The position numbers and the translations under genes were made by a program. Positions 1 through 11,674 of a DNA stretch of 64,000 nt are shown here, in pieces; position 1 is the first letter of the stretch; each line of letters begins with the position of its first letter. The DNA comes from Calliopsis andreniformis (lineage: Eukaryota; Arthropoda; Insecta; Hymenoptera; Andrenidae). The notes under the pieces were generated by a model. It saw nothing but the letters and a program-made list of their open reading frames with translations. It was not told where the DNA came from and ran no database searches. Location: assembly GCF_051401765.1 (NCBI RefSeq), contig NW_027480504.1, positions 1,302,001-1,366,000 on the forward strand. Reading direction: 5' to 3'.

Positions 1-940
1 AACCTCAATCGTCAATCGTCAGCCCTCGTCCTCAATCCTCAACACTCAAACCTCAATTCTCAATATTCAATCATTAATACTCAATCTTCAATCCTCAATC
101 CTCAATCTTCAATCCACAATCCTCAATTCTCAGTCCTCAATACTCAATCCTCAATCGTCAATCCTCAATCCCCAATCCTCAATCCTCAATCCTCGATCCT
201 CAATCCTCAATCCTCAATCCTCAATCTTCAATCGTCAATACTCAATCTTCAATCCTCAATCCTCAATCCTCAATCCTCTATGCTCAATCCTCAATCCTCA
301 ATCCTCAACCATCGATCTTCAGTCCTCAATACTCAATCTGCAATCCTCAGTCCTCAATCCTCAATCCTCAATCCTCATTCTTCAATCCTCAATGCCCAGT
401 CCTCAATCTTCAATCCTCAATCCTCAATCCTCGATTCTCAACCTCAATCCTCAATCCTCAATCTTCAATCCTCAATCTTCAATCCTCAATGCTCAATCTT
501 CAATCCTCAATCCTCAATTCTCAATCCTCAATGCTCAATACTCAATCGTCAATCCTCAATCCCCAATCCTCAATCTTCAATCCTCAATCCTCAATCCTCA
601 ATCCTGAATCCTCAATCTTCAATCCTCAATACTTAATCTTCAATCCTCAATCTTCAATCCTCAATCCTCAGTCCTCAATCCTCAACCCTCAACCTTCAAT
701 CCTCAATACTCAAACTGCAATCCTCAATTCTCAGTCCTCACTCCTCAATCCTCATTCTTCAATCCTCAATGCCCAGTCCTCAATCTTCAATCCTCAATCC
801 TCAATCCTCAATTCTCAATCCTCAATCCTCAGTCCTCAATCCACAATCCTCAATCCCCAATCCTCAATCTTCAATCCTCGATCCTCAATCCTCAATCCTC
901 AATCCTCAATCTTCAATCGTCAATACTCAATCTTCAATCC
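1..940. repeat. Partial copy of the 1,481-bp higher-order unit
   Basis: This stretch aligns base for base, with few differences, to 26567-27506 (offset 26,566), and therefore to 28048-28987 as well. It is cut off by the window start. It carries the CpG/hexamer landmark at 5-31 and the one-base-short TCAACC repeat near 440, both found at the same places in the 1,481-bp units. Homology stops near 940, where the sequence switches to the block shared with 34441. Confidence 0.85.
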
Positions 941-1601
941 TCAATGCTCAATCCTCAATCCTCAATCCTCAGTCCTCAATCCACAATCCTCAATCCTCAA
1001 ACCTCAATCCTCAATCGTCAGCCCTCGCCTCAATCCTCAACACTAAATCCTCAATACTCAATCTTCAATCATCAATACTCAATCTTCAATGCTCGATCCT
1101 CAATCTTCAATCCTCAATCCTCAATCTTCAATCCTCAATCCTCAATCCTCGATTCTCATTCCTCAATCCTCAATCGTCAATCCTCAATCCTCAGACCTCA
1201 AACATCAATACTCAACCCTCAGTCCTCGTCCTCAATCCACAACACTCAATCCACAACCCTCAATCCTCAATCCTCAATCCTCAATCCTCAGTCCTCAGTC
1301 CTCAGTCCTCAAACCTCAATCCTCAACCCTCAGCCCTCATCCTCCATCCTCGATACTCAATCATCAATCCTCAATCTTGGATCCTCATTATTCAATCTTC
1401 AATCCTCAATCCTCAATCCTCAATCCTCAATCCTCAATCCTCAATCCTCAGTGATCAATACTCAATCTTCAATACTCAATCCTCAATCCTCAATCCTCAA
1501 TCCTCAATCCTCATTCCTCAATTCTCAACCCTCAATCCTCAGTCCACAAACCTTAATCCTGAATCCTCAATCCTGAATCCCCAAACTTCAGCCCTCAGTC
1601 C

Positions 1602-1741
1602 TCAACAATCAGTTGTCAATCCTCAATCCTCAATGGAATATCATCAATTCACAGTTTTCAATACTCAACACTCAATCTGCAATCTTCAAATCTCTATCCA
1701 CAAACATCAATTCTCATCACTCAACACTCAACACTCCGTCC
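1602..1741. repeat. 140-bp landmark module, class I
   Basis: Reference copy: 20 heptamers in unbroken phase, from TCAACAA to TCCGTCC. Hallmarks are TCAGTTG, TCAATGG followed by AATATCA, ACAGTTT, TCTATCC followed by ACAAACA, and TCATCAC. It is preceded by a TGA-rich stretch (TGAATCC repeats) that ends most plus-strand open frames here. Confidence 0.9.
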
Positions 1742-2514
1742 CCAACCCTCAATCTTCAATCCTCAATCCTCAATACTCAATCCTCAATCCTCAAATTTCA
1801 ATCCTCAATACTCAATCTTCAATCCTCAATACTCAATCCTCAATCCTCAATCCTCAGTCCTCAATCCACAATCCTCAATCCCCAAACCTCAATCGTCAAT
1901 CGTCAGCCCTCGTCCTCAATCCTCAACACTCAATCCTCAATCCTCAATATTCAATCATCAATACTCAATCTTCAATACTCAATCCTCAATTCTCAATCCT
2001 CAATACTGAATCCTCAAACCTCAATCCTCTATCCTCAATCCTCTATCCTCATTCTTCAATCCTCAATACCCAATACACAATGTTCAATCCTCAATCCTCA
2101 ATCCTCAATTCTCAATCCTCAATCCTCAATCCTCAGACCTCAAACATCAATACTCAATCCTCAGTCCTCGTCCTCAATCCACAACCCTCAATCCTCAATC
2201 CTCAGTCCTCAATCCTCAATCCTCAATCCTCAAACTTCAATCCTCAACCGTCAGTCCCCGTCCTCAATCCTCAAACATGAATCCTCAATCCTCAGTCTTC
2301 AATCATCAATACTCAATCTTCAATCCTCAATCCTCAATCCTCATTCATGAATCCTCAATCCTCATTCCTCAATCCTCAGACCTCAAACATCAATACTCAA
2401 CCCTCAGTCCCCGTCCTCAATCCACAACACTCAATCCTCAATCCTCAATCCTCAGTCGACATACCTCAATTCTGAATCGTCAATTCTGAGTCCTCAATCT
2501 TCAGCCCTCAGTCC

Positions 2515-2654
2515 TCAACAATCACTAGTCAATCCTCAATCCTCAGTAGAATATCCTCAATTCACAGTTTTCAACACTCAATACTCGATCTGCAATCTTC
2601 AAACCACTATCCACAAACATCAATTCTCAGCACTCAACCCTCAGCACTCAGTCC
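2515..2654. repeat. Landmark module, class II-like
   Basis: Starts TCAACAA, TCACTAG. It has TCAGTAG followed by AATATCC, then TCAACAC, TCGATCT and ACTATCC before ACAAACA. It still has ACAGTTT, where class II proper has ACAGCCT. Confidence 0.88.
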
Positions 2655-3469
2655 TCAATGTTCAATCCTCAATCCACAATTCTCAATCTTCAATCCTCAA
2701 TACTGAATATTCAATCACCAATCCTCAATCCTCAATCCTCAATCCTCAATACTCAACCCACAGTCCTCAATCCTCAATCCTCATTCTTCAATTCTAAATA
2801 CCCAATCCTCAGTCTTCAATCATCAACACCCAATCCGCAATCTTCAATCCTCAATGTTCAATCCGCAGTACCCAATCCTCAATCTTCAATCCTCAACCCT
2901 CACTCCTCAATCCTCAATCCTCAATACTCAATCTTCAATCCTCAATACTCAATCTTCAATCCTCAATCCTCAATACTCAATCTTGAATCCACATTCTTCA
3001 ATCCTCAACACCCAATCCTCAATCTTCAATCCTCAACCCTCAGTCCTCAATTCTCAATCCTCAATCCTCAATCCTCAGACCTCAAACATCAATACTCAAC
3101 CCTCAGTCCCCGTCCTCAATCCACAACACTCAATCCTCAATCCTCAGTCCTCAATCCTCAATCCTCAATCCTCAAACCTCAATGCTCAACCGTCAGACCC
3201 CGTCCTCAATCCTCAAACATGAATTCTCAATCCTCAGTCTTCAATCATGAATACTCCTTCTTCAATCCTCAATCCTCAATCTTTATTCCTCAATCCTCAA
3301 TGCTCATTCCTCAATCCTCATTCTTCAATCCTCAACACCCAATCCTCAAACCTCAATCCTCAATCCTCAACTCTCAATCCTCAATCCTCAGTCCTCAGTC
3401 CACAAACCTCAATCCTCAACCCTCAGCCCTCATCCTCAATCCTCAACCCTCAGCCCTCATCCTCAATCC

Positions 3470-5000
3470 TCAATCCTCAATCCTCAATCCTCAATGCTCA
3501 ATCCTCAATCCTCAATCCTCAACCATCAATCTTCAATCCTCAATACTCAATCTGCAATCCTCAATCCTCAATCCTCAATCCTCTATCCTCATTCTTCAAT
3601 CCTCAATGCCCAGTCCTCAATCTTCAATCCTCAATCCTCAATCCACAATTCTCAATCCTCAATCCTCAGTCCTCAGTCCTCAATCCACAATCCTCAATCC
3701 TCAAACCTCAATCGTCAATCGTCAGCCCTCGTCCTCAATCCTCAACAGTCAATCCTCAATCCTCAATATTCAATCATCAATACTCAATCTTCAATCCTCA
3801 ATCCTCAATCTTCAATCCTCAATCCTCAATTCTCAGTCCTCAATACTCAATCCTCAATCGTCAATCCCCAATACCCAATCCTCAATCTTCAATCCTGGAT
3901 CCTCAATCCTCAATACTCAATCCTCAACCTTCAATCCTCAATACTCAATCTTCCATCCTCAATCCTCAATCCTCAATCCTCAATGCTCAATACTCAATCC
4001 TCAATCCTCAACCATCAATCTTCAATCCTCAATACTCATTCTGCAATCCTCAATCCCCAATCCTCAATCCTCAATCCTCAATCCTCATTCTTCAATCTTC
4101 AATGCCCAGTCCTCAATCTTCAATCCTCAATCCTCAATCCTCAATTCTCAATCCTCAATCCTCAATCATCAATACTCAATCTTCAATCCTCAATCCTCAA
4201 TTCTCAATCCTCAATACTGAATCCTCAAACCTCAATACTCTATCCTCAATCCTCAATCCTCATTCTTCAATGCTCAATGCCCAGTCCTCAATCTTCAATC
4301 CTCAATCGTCAATCCTCAATCCCCAATCCTCAATCTTCAATCCTCGATCCTCAACCCTCAATCCTCAATCCTCAATCTTCAATCCTCTATACTCAATCTT
4401 CAATCCTCAATCCTCAATCCTCAATCCTCAATGCTCAATCCTCAATACTCAATCCTCAATCCTCAATCCTCAATCCTCAACGCTCAATCCTCAATCCTCA
4501 ATCCTCAACCATCAATCTTCAATCCTCAATACTCAATCTGCAATCGTCAATCCTCAATCCTCAATACTCAATCCTCATTCTTCAATCCTCAATGCCCAGT
4601 CCTCAATCTTCAATCCTCAATCCTCAATCCTCAATTCTCAATCCTCAATCCTCAATCATCAATCCTCAATCCTCAATCCTCAAACCTCAATTCTCAATAC
4701 TCAATCTTCAATCCTAAATCCTCAATTCTCAATCCTCAATCCTCAATCCTCGGTGATCAATCCTCAATCGTCGATCTCCAATCCTGAATACTCAATCTTC
4801 AATACTCAATCCTCAATCCTCAATCCTCAATCCTCAATCCTCATTCTTCAATCCTCATTACCCAATCCTCAATCTTCAATCCTCATTCTTCAATCCTCAA
4901 TGCCCAGTCCTCAATCTTCAATCCTCAATCCTGAATCCTCAATTCTCAATCCTCAATCCTCAATCCTCAATCTTCAATCCTCAATCTTCAATCCTCAATC
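3470..5000. repeat. 2,407-bp-spaced repeat, first copy
   Basis: About 1.53 kb that recurs at 5877-7407 with a constant offset of 2,407 bp. I noticed almost no differences. It includes a CpG/hexamer landmark at 3708 (copied at 6115). 2,407 is one less than a multiple of 7, which fits the single 6-mer TCGTCC inside the unit. Both edges lie in plain consensus heptamers, as expected from unequal exchange. Confidence 0.88.
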
Positions 5001-5278
5001 CTCAATCCTCAATCTTCAATCCTCAATCCTCAATTCTCAGTCCTCAATACTCAATCCTCAATCGTCAATCCTCAATCCTCAATCCTCAATCTTCAATCCT
5101 CGATCCTCAATCCTCAATCCTCAATCCTCAATCTTCAATCCTCAATACTCAATCTTCAATCCTCAATCCTCAATGCTCAATCCTTAATGCTCAATCCACA
5201 ATCCTCAATCCTCAACCATCAATCTTCAATCCTCAATACGCAATCTGCAATCCTCAATCCTCAATCCTCAATCCACAA
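4980..5278. repeat. 299-bp patch identical to 37090-37388
   Basis: From 4980 to about 5278 the sequence equals 37090-37388 (offset 32,110), including rare variants such as TCCTTAATGC near 5182 and the AATACGCAATCTGC string near 5236. The match ends abruptly where 5279 reads ACTCAATCC and 37389 reads CCTCATTC. The patch is part of a collinear relationship between the left 8.5 kb and 34.4-40.4 kb. Confidence 0.85.
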
Positions 5279-5876
5279 TACTCAATCCTTAATCTTGAAT
5301 CCTCAATACTCATTCTCCAAACCTCAAACCTCAGTGCTCAAACCTCAATTCTGATTCCTCAAATCTAAATTCTGAATCCTCAATCCTGAACCCTCAATCT
5401 TCAGCCCTCAGTCCTCAACAATCAGTTGTCAATCCTCAATCCTCAACAGAATATCCTCAATTCACAGGTTTCAGTACTCAATACTCAACCTGAAATCTTC
5501 AAATCTCTATCCACAAACATCAATTCTCATCACTCAACCCTCAACACTCAGTCCCGAATCCTCAATCTTCAATCCTCAATCCTCAATCCTCAATCCTCAA
5601 TCCTCAACCTTCAATCCTCAATACTCAATCTTCAATCCTCAATCCTCAATCCTCGGTCCTCAATCCTCAATCGTCGATCTCCAATCCTGAATACTCAATC
5701 TTCAATACTCAATCCTCAATCCTCAATCCTCAATCCTCAATCCTCATTCTTCAATCCTCAATACCCAATCCTCAATCTTCAATCCTCAATCCTCAATTCT
5801 CAATCCTCAATCCTCAACTTTCAATCCTCAATACTCAATCTTCAATCCACAATCCTCAATACTCAATCTTCCATCC
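5279..5876. repeat. Linker segment with a class III landmark module
   Basis: This is heptamer satellite between the 299-bp patch and the second 2,407-spaced copy. It has several TGA/TAA-creating variants at 5287-5400, then the landmark module at 5415-5554, then ordinary heptamers. The part from about 5600 resembles the stretch after 30700, including TCGTCGATCTCCAATCC. No gene is seen. Confidence 0.7.
5415..5554. repeat. Landmark module, class III
   Basis: Diagnostic heptamers are TCAACAG before AATATCC, ACAGGTT, and TCAACCT followed by GAAATCT, which creates an in-frame TGA. Confidence 0.88.
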
Positions 5877-7407
5877 TCAATCCTCAATCCTCAATCCTCA
5901 ATGCTCAATCCTCAATCCTCAATCCTCAACCATCAATCTTCAATCCTCAATACTCAATCTGCAATCCTCAATCCTCAATCCTCAATCCTCTATCCTCATT
6001 CTTCAATCCTCAATGCCCAGTCCTCAATCTTCAATCCTCAATCCTCAATCCACAATTCTCAATCCTCAATCCTCAGTCCTCAGTCCTCAATCCACAATCC
6101 TCAATCCTCAAACCTCAATCGTCAATCGTCAGCCCTCGTCCTCAATCCTCAACAGTCAATCCTCAATCCTCAATATTCAATCATCAATACTCAATCTTCA
6201 ATCCTCAATCCTCAATCTTCAATCCTCAATCCTCAATTCTCAGTCCTCAATACTCAATCCTCAATCGTCAATCCCCAATACCCAATCCTCAATCTTCAAT
6301 CCTGGATCCTCAATCCTCAATACTCAATCCTCAACCTTCAATCCTCAATACTCAATCTTCCATCCTCAATCCTCAATCCTCAATCCTCAATGCTCAATAC
6401 TCAATCCTCAATCCTCAACCATCAATCTTCAATCCTCAATACTCATTCTGCAATCCTCAATCCCCAATCCTCAATCCTCAATCCTCAATCCTCATTCTTC
6501 AATCTTCAATGCCCAGTCCTCAATCTTCAATCCTCAATCCTCAATCCTCAATTCTCAATCCTCAATCCTCAATCATCAATACTCAATCTTCAATCCTCAA
6601 TCCTCAATTCTCAATCCTCAATACTGAATCCTCAAACCTCAATACTCTATCCTCAATCCTCAATCCTCATTCTTCAATGCTCAATGCCCAGTCCTCAATC
6701 TTCAATCCTCAATCGTCAATCCTCAATCCCCAATCCTCAATCTTCAATCCTCGATCCTCAACCCTCAATCCTCAATCCTCAATCTTCAATCCTCTATACT
6801 CAATCTTCAATCCTCAATCCTCAATCCTCAATCCTCAATGCTCAATCCTCAATACTCAATCCTCAATCCTCAATCCTCAATCCTCAACGCTCAATCCTCA
6901 ATCCTCAATCCTCAACCATCAATCTTCAATCCTCAATACTCAATCTGCAATCGTCAATCCTCAATCCTCAATACTCAATCCTCATTCTTCAATCCTCAAT
7001 GCCCAGTCCTCAATCTTCAATCCTCAATCCTCAATCCTCAATTCTCAATCCTCAATCCTCAATCATCAATCCTCAATCCTCAATCCTCAAACCTCAATTC
7101 TCAATACTCAATCTTCAATCCTAAATCCTCAATTCTCAATCCTCAATCCTCAATCCTCGGTGATCAATCCTCAATCGTCGATCTCCAATCCTGAATACTC
7201 AATCTTCAATACTCAATCCTCAATCCTCAATCCTCAATCCTCAATCCTCATTCTTCAATCCTCATTACCCAATCCTCAATCTTCAATCCTCATTCTTCAA
7301 TCCTCAATGCCCAGTCCTCAATCTTCAATCCTCAATCCTGAATCCTCAATTCTCAATCCTCAATCCTCAATCCTCAATCTTCAATCCTCAATCTTCAATC
7401 CTCAATA
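5877..7407. repeat. 2,407-bp-spaced repeat, second copy
   Basis: This is the near-identical partner of 3470-5000. After 7407 the two copies part: this one reads CTCAATACTCAATCTTC, while the first reads CTCAATCCTCAATCCTC. The downstream sequence then joins the block shared with 39165. Confidence 0.88.
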
Positions 7408-7597
7408 CTCAATCTTCAATCCTCAATCCTCAATTCTCAATCCTCAATGCTCAATACTCAATCGTCAATCCTCAATCCCAAATCCTCAATCTTCAATACT
7501 GAATCCTCAATCCTCAATCTTCAATCCTCAATCCTCAGTCCACACACCTCATTTCTGAATCCTCAATCCTGAGTCCTCAATCTTCAGCCCTCAGTCC

Positions 7598-7737
7598 TCA
7601 ACAGTCAGTAGTCAATCCTCAATCCTCAGTAGAATATCCTCAATTCACAGCCTTCAACACTCGATACTCGATCTGCAATCTTCAAACCACTATCCACAAA
7701 CATCAATTCTCATCACTCAACCCTCAGCACTCAGTCC
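7598..7737. repeat. Landmark module, class II
   Basis: Starts TCAACAG, TCAGTAG. It has ACAGCCT, TCGATAC, TCGATCT and TCAAACC, then ACTATCC. Its partner in P is at 39393. Confidence 0.88.
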
Positions 7738-8387
7738 TCAATGTTCAATCCTCAATCCTCAATTCTCATTCTTCAATTCTCAATACTGAACCTTCAATCC
7801 CCAATCCTCAATCCTCAATCCTCAATCCTCAATACTCAATCCTCAATCCTCAATCCTCAATCCTCATTCTTCAATTCTCAATACCCAATCCTCAATCTTC
7901 AATCCTCAACACCCAATCCGCAATCTTCAATCCCCAATGTTCAATTCGCAATACCCAATCCCCAATCTTCAATCCTCAACCCTCAATCCTCAATCCTCAA
8001 TCCTCAATCCTCAATCTTCAATCCTCAATACTCAATCTTCTATCCTCAATCCTCAGTCCTCACTCCTCAATCCTCATTCTTCAATCCTCAATACCAAATC
8101 CTCAATCCTCAATCCTCAATTCTCAATCCTCAATCCTGAATCCTCAGACTTCAAACACCAATTCTCAACCCTCAGTCCTCGTCCTCAATCCACAACCCTC
8201 AATCCTCAATCCTCAATCTTCAATCCTCAATACCCAATCTTCAATCCTCAATCCTCAAACCTCAATCCTCAATCCTCAATACTCAATCTCCAATCCTCAA
8301 ACCTCAGTCCTCAAACCTCAATTCTGAATCCTCAAATCTCAATTCTGAGTCCTCAATCCTGAGTCCTCAATCTTCAGCCCTCAGTCC

Positions 8388-8527
8388 TCAACAGTCAGTA
8401 GTCAATCCTCAATCCTCAGTAGAATATCCTCAATTCACAGCCTTCAACTCTCGATACTCGATCTGCAATCTTCAAACCACTATCCACAAACATCAATTCT
8501 CATCACTCAATCCTCAACACTCAGTCC
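8388..8527. repeat. Landmark module, class II'
   Basis: As class II but followed by TCAATCC, TCAACAC near the end and CCAATCC after it. It reads TCAACTC where the 40183 partner reads TCAACAC. Confidence 0.87.
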
Positions 8528-8740
8528 CCAATCCTCAATCTTCAATCCTCAATCCTCAATCCTCAATCCTCAATACTCAACCTTCATTCCTCAATACTCA
8601 ATCTTCAATCCTCAATCCTCAATCCTCGGTGATCAATCCTCAATCGACGATCTCCAATCCTGAATACTCAATCTTCAATACTCAATCCTCAATCCTCAAT
8701 CCTCGGTCCTCAATCCTCGGTCCTCAATTCTCAATTCTCA

Positions 8741-9040
8741 ATCGTCAATCTTCAATCGTCAATACTCAATCTTCAATCCTCAATCCTCAATCCTCGGTCC
8801 TCAATCCTCGGTCCTCAATCCTCAATCGTCAATCTCCAATCCTGAATACTCAATCTTCAATCCTCAATCATCAATCCTCAGTCCTCAATCTTCAATCCTC
8901 AGTACTCAAACTGCAATCCTCAATCCTTAGTAGTCACTCCTCAATCCTCATTCTTCAATCCTCAATACCGAATCCTCAATTTTCAATCCTCAATCCTCAA
9001 TCCTCAATTCTCAATCCTCAATCCTCAATCCTCAATCCTC
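8741..9040. repeat. 300-bp segment duplicated at 11294-11593
   Basis: Offset is 2,553 bp. Shared rare features include paired TCGGTCC variants, TTAGTAGTCACTCC and an AATTTTCAATCC string. The copies differ by AATCG against ACCG near the start and by one heptamer in the run of consensus repeats at the end. Confidence 0.8.
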
Positions 9041-9402
9041 AATCCTCAATCCTCAATCGTCAATATTCAATCCTCAATACTCAATCTTCAATACTCAATC
9101 TTCAATCCTCAATCCTCAATCCTCAATCCTCAATCCTCGATTCTCAATCTTCAGTCCTCAATACTCGATCTTCAATCCTCAATCCTCAATCCTCAATCCT
9201 CCATCCTCAATCCTCAGTCCTCAATCCTCAAACCTCAATCCTCAACCGTCAGTCCTCGTCCTCAATCCTCAACCCTCAATCCTCAATCCTCCCATCTTCA
9301 ATCATCAATACTCAATCTTCAATCATCAATCCCCAATCCTCAGTCCTCAAACCTCAATCCTGAATCCTCAATCCTGAATCCTCAATCTTCAGCCCTGAGT
9401 CC

Positions 9403-9542
9403 TCAACAATCAGTTGCCAATCCTCAATCCTCAATAGAATATACTCAATTCACAGTTTTCAATACACAATACTCAATCTGCAATCTTCAAATCTCTATCC
9501 ACAAACATCAATTCTCATCACTCAACCCTCAACACTCAGTCC
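9403..9542. repeat. Landmark module, class IV/V intermediate
   Basis: Has CCAATCC after TCAGTTG as in class V, but TCAATAG with AATATAC and ACAATAC as in class IV. It looks like a recombinant or an ancestral form. Confidence 0.85.
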
Positions 9543-10227
9543 TCAATGTTCAATCCTCAATCCACAATCGTCAATCTTCAATCCTCAATACTCAATCTTC
9601 AATACTCAATCCTCAATTCTCAATCCTCAATGCTCAATACTCAATCGTCAATCCTCAATCCCCAAACCTCAATCTTCAATCCTCAATCCTCAATCCTCAA
9701 TCCTCAATCCTCAGTCCTCAATCTTCAATCCTCAATACTCAATCTTCAATCCTCAATCCTCAATCCTCAATACTCAATCCTCAATCCTCAGTCCTCAATC
9801 CTCAAACATCAATCCTCAATCGTCAATCGTCAGCCCTCGTCCTCAATCCTCAACACTCAATCCTCAATCCTCAATATTCAATCATCAATACTCAATCTTC
9901 AATCCTCAAACCTCAATCTTCAATCCTCAATCCTCAATTCTCAGTCCTCAATACTCAATCCTCAATACTCAATCTCCAATCCTCAAACCTCAGTCCTCAA
10001 ACCTCAATCCTCAGTCCCCAAACCTCAATCTTCAACCCTCAATCCTCAATCCTCAATCCTCGATCCTCAGTCCTCAATCCTCAATCCTCAATCCTCAATC
10101 CTGAATCTTCAATCCTCAATACTCAATCTCCAATCCTCAAACCTCAGTAATCAAACCTCAATTCTGAATCCTCAAATCTCAATTCTGAATCCTCAGTCCT
10201 GAACCCTCAATCTTCAGCTCTCAGTCC

Positions 10228-10367
10228 TCAACAATCAATTGTCAATTCTCAATCCTCAATAGAATATACTCAATTCACAGTTTTCAATACACAGTACTCA
10301 ATCTGCAATCTTCAAATCTCTATCCGCAAACATCAATTCTCATCACTCAACACTCAACACTCAGTCC
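10228..10367. repeat. Landmark module, class IV
   Basis: Preceded by TCAGCTC. It has TCAATTG, TCAATAG with AATATAC, and ACAGTAC. TCTATCC is followed by GCAAACA, where most copies have ACAAACA. Confidence 0.86.
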
Positions 10368-10479
10368 TCAATGTTCAATCCTCAATCCTCAATCATCAAT
10401 CCTCAATCCTCAATCCTCAGTCCTCAAACCTTTATCCTGAATCCTCAATGCTGAATCCTCAATCTTCAGCCGTGAGTCC

Positions 10480-10619
10480 TCAACAATCAGTTGCCAATCC
10501 TCAATCCTCAATAGAATATCCTCAATTCACAGTTTTCAATAAACAACACTCAATCTGCAATCTTCAGATCTCTATCCACAAACATCAATTCTCATCACTC
10601 AACCCTGAATACTCAGTCC
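10480..10619. repeat. Landmark module, class V
   Basis: Preceded by TGAGTCC. It has CCAATCC, TCAGATC in place of TCAAATC, and TGAATAC near the end. It starts only 252 bp after the previous module, the closest pair in the window. Confidence 0.87.
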
Positions 10620-11038
10620 CTAATCCTCAATCTTCAATCCTCAATCCTCTATCCTCAATCCTCAATCCTCAATCTTAATCTTCAATCCTCAATACTCAAT
10701 CTTCCATCCTCAATCCTCAATCCTCAATCCTCAATCCTCAATCTTCAATCCACAATACTGAATCTTCAATCCTCAATCCTCAATTCTCCATCCTCAATCC
10801 TCAATCCTCAATCCTCAATCGTCAATCTTCAATCCTCAATACTCAATCTTCAATCCTCAATCCTCAATCCTCAATCCTCAATCCTCAATCCTCATTCTTC
10901 AATCCTCAACCTTCAATCCTCTATCTTCAATCCTCAATCCTCAATCCTCAATCCTCAACCCTCAATCTTCAGTCCTCAGTCCTCAAACCTCAATCCTGAA
11001 TCCCCTATCCTGAATCCTCAATCTTCAGCCCTCAGTCC

Positions 11039-11178
11039 TCTACAATCAGTTGTCAATCTTCAATCCTCAATAGAGTATCATCAATTCACAGTTTTCATTA
11101 CTCAATACTCAATCTGCAATCTTCAAATCTCTATCCACAAACATCAATTCTCATCACTCAACACTCAACACTCAGTCC
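11039..11178. repeat. Landmark module, class I-like variant
   Basis: Starts TCTACAA. It has TCAATAG with AGTATCA and TCATTAC after ACAGTTT. These changes are private to this copy. Confidence 0.85.
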
Positions 11179-11293
11179 CCAATCCTGAATATTCAATTCT
11201 CAATCCTCAATCCAAAATCCTCAACGTTCAATCCTCAATACTCAATCTTCAATGCTCATTCCTCAATCCTCAATCCTCAATTCTCAATCCTCG

Positions 11294-11593
11294 ATCGTCA
11301 ATCTTCAATCGTCAATACTCAATCTTCAATCCTCAATCCTCAATCCTCGGTCCTCAATCCTCGGTCCTCAATCCTCAACCGTCAATCTCCAATCCTGAAT
11401 ACTCAATCTTCAATCCTCAATCATCAATCCTCAGTCCTCAATCTTCAATCCTCAGTACTCAAACTGCAATCCTCAATCCTTAGTAGTCACTCCTCAATCC
11501 TCATTCTTCAATCCTCAATACCGAATCCTCAATTTTCAATCCTCAATCCTCAATCCTCAATTCTCAATCCTCAATCCTCAATCCTCAATCCTC
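11294..11593. repeat. 300-bp segment, second copy (of 8741-9040)
   Basis: Partner of the upstream segment. It precedes the 825-bp tandem pair directly. Confidence 0.8.
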
Positions 11594-11674
11594 AATCCTC
11601 AATCGTCAATCTTCAATCCTCAATACTCAATCTTCAATACTCAATCCTCAATTCTCAATCCTCAATGCTCAATA

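Larger units (their letters stand above)
918..3450. repeat. 2.5-kb dispersed duplication, left copy
   Basis: This block matches 34441-36966 at offset 33,523, changing to 33,516 after about 3.2 kb because of one 7-bp (single heptamer) difference. Scattered single-base differences are visible, for example TTGGATCC near 1380 against TTGTATCC near 34902. It contains two landmark modules (1602 and 2515) and a CpG/hexamer landmark (1889). The right copy sits immediately upstream of the young 4.4/3.0-kb array. At about 3430-3470 the left copy has a doubled CCCTCAGCCCTCATCC motif that the right copy lacks. Confidence 0.88.
7370..8565. repeat. 1.2-kb block shared with the right-hand array (39165-40360)
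   Basis: The match has a constant offset of 31,795 and spans the boundary at which I start the 4,402-bp unit (7741 here, 39536 there). It holds two class II modules, at 7598 and 8388. Differences include TCAGTAGTC here against TCAGTAGAC there, just inside the second module. The match is lost near 8565, where this copy reads AATACTCAACCTTCATTCC. Confidence 0.88.
8566..11674. repeat. Diverged mosaic satellite with clustered landmark modules
   Basis: This stretch has no long near-identical partner inside the window. It is a patchwork of short matches: 8741-9040 to 11294-11593, 9546-9700 to 22007-22160, and 10125-10225 to about 21765-21860. Landmark modules are dense here, at 9403, 10228, 10480 and 11039, with two starting only 252 bp apart. 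Greater divergence suggests it is older than the flanking homogenised units. No gene is seen. Confidence 0.75.

Noticed and set aside
280..636. Many shorter plus-strand open frames throughout the window
   Set aside because: Same arithmetic artefact of a stop-free 7-bp repeat. No frame is preferred, and homologous copies are cut at different places by single substitutions.
1602..1741. Landmark module as a tRNA, small RNA gene or transposon remnant
   Set aside because: Almost no G on the plus strand means no stable stem on it. There are no A/B boxes, no terminal inverted repeats and no target-site duplications. It is fully in phase with flanking heptamers, so it arose from them.
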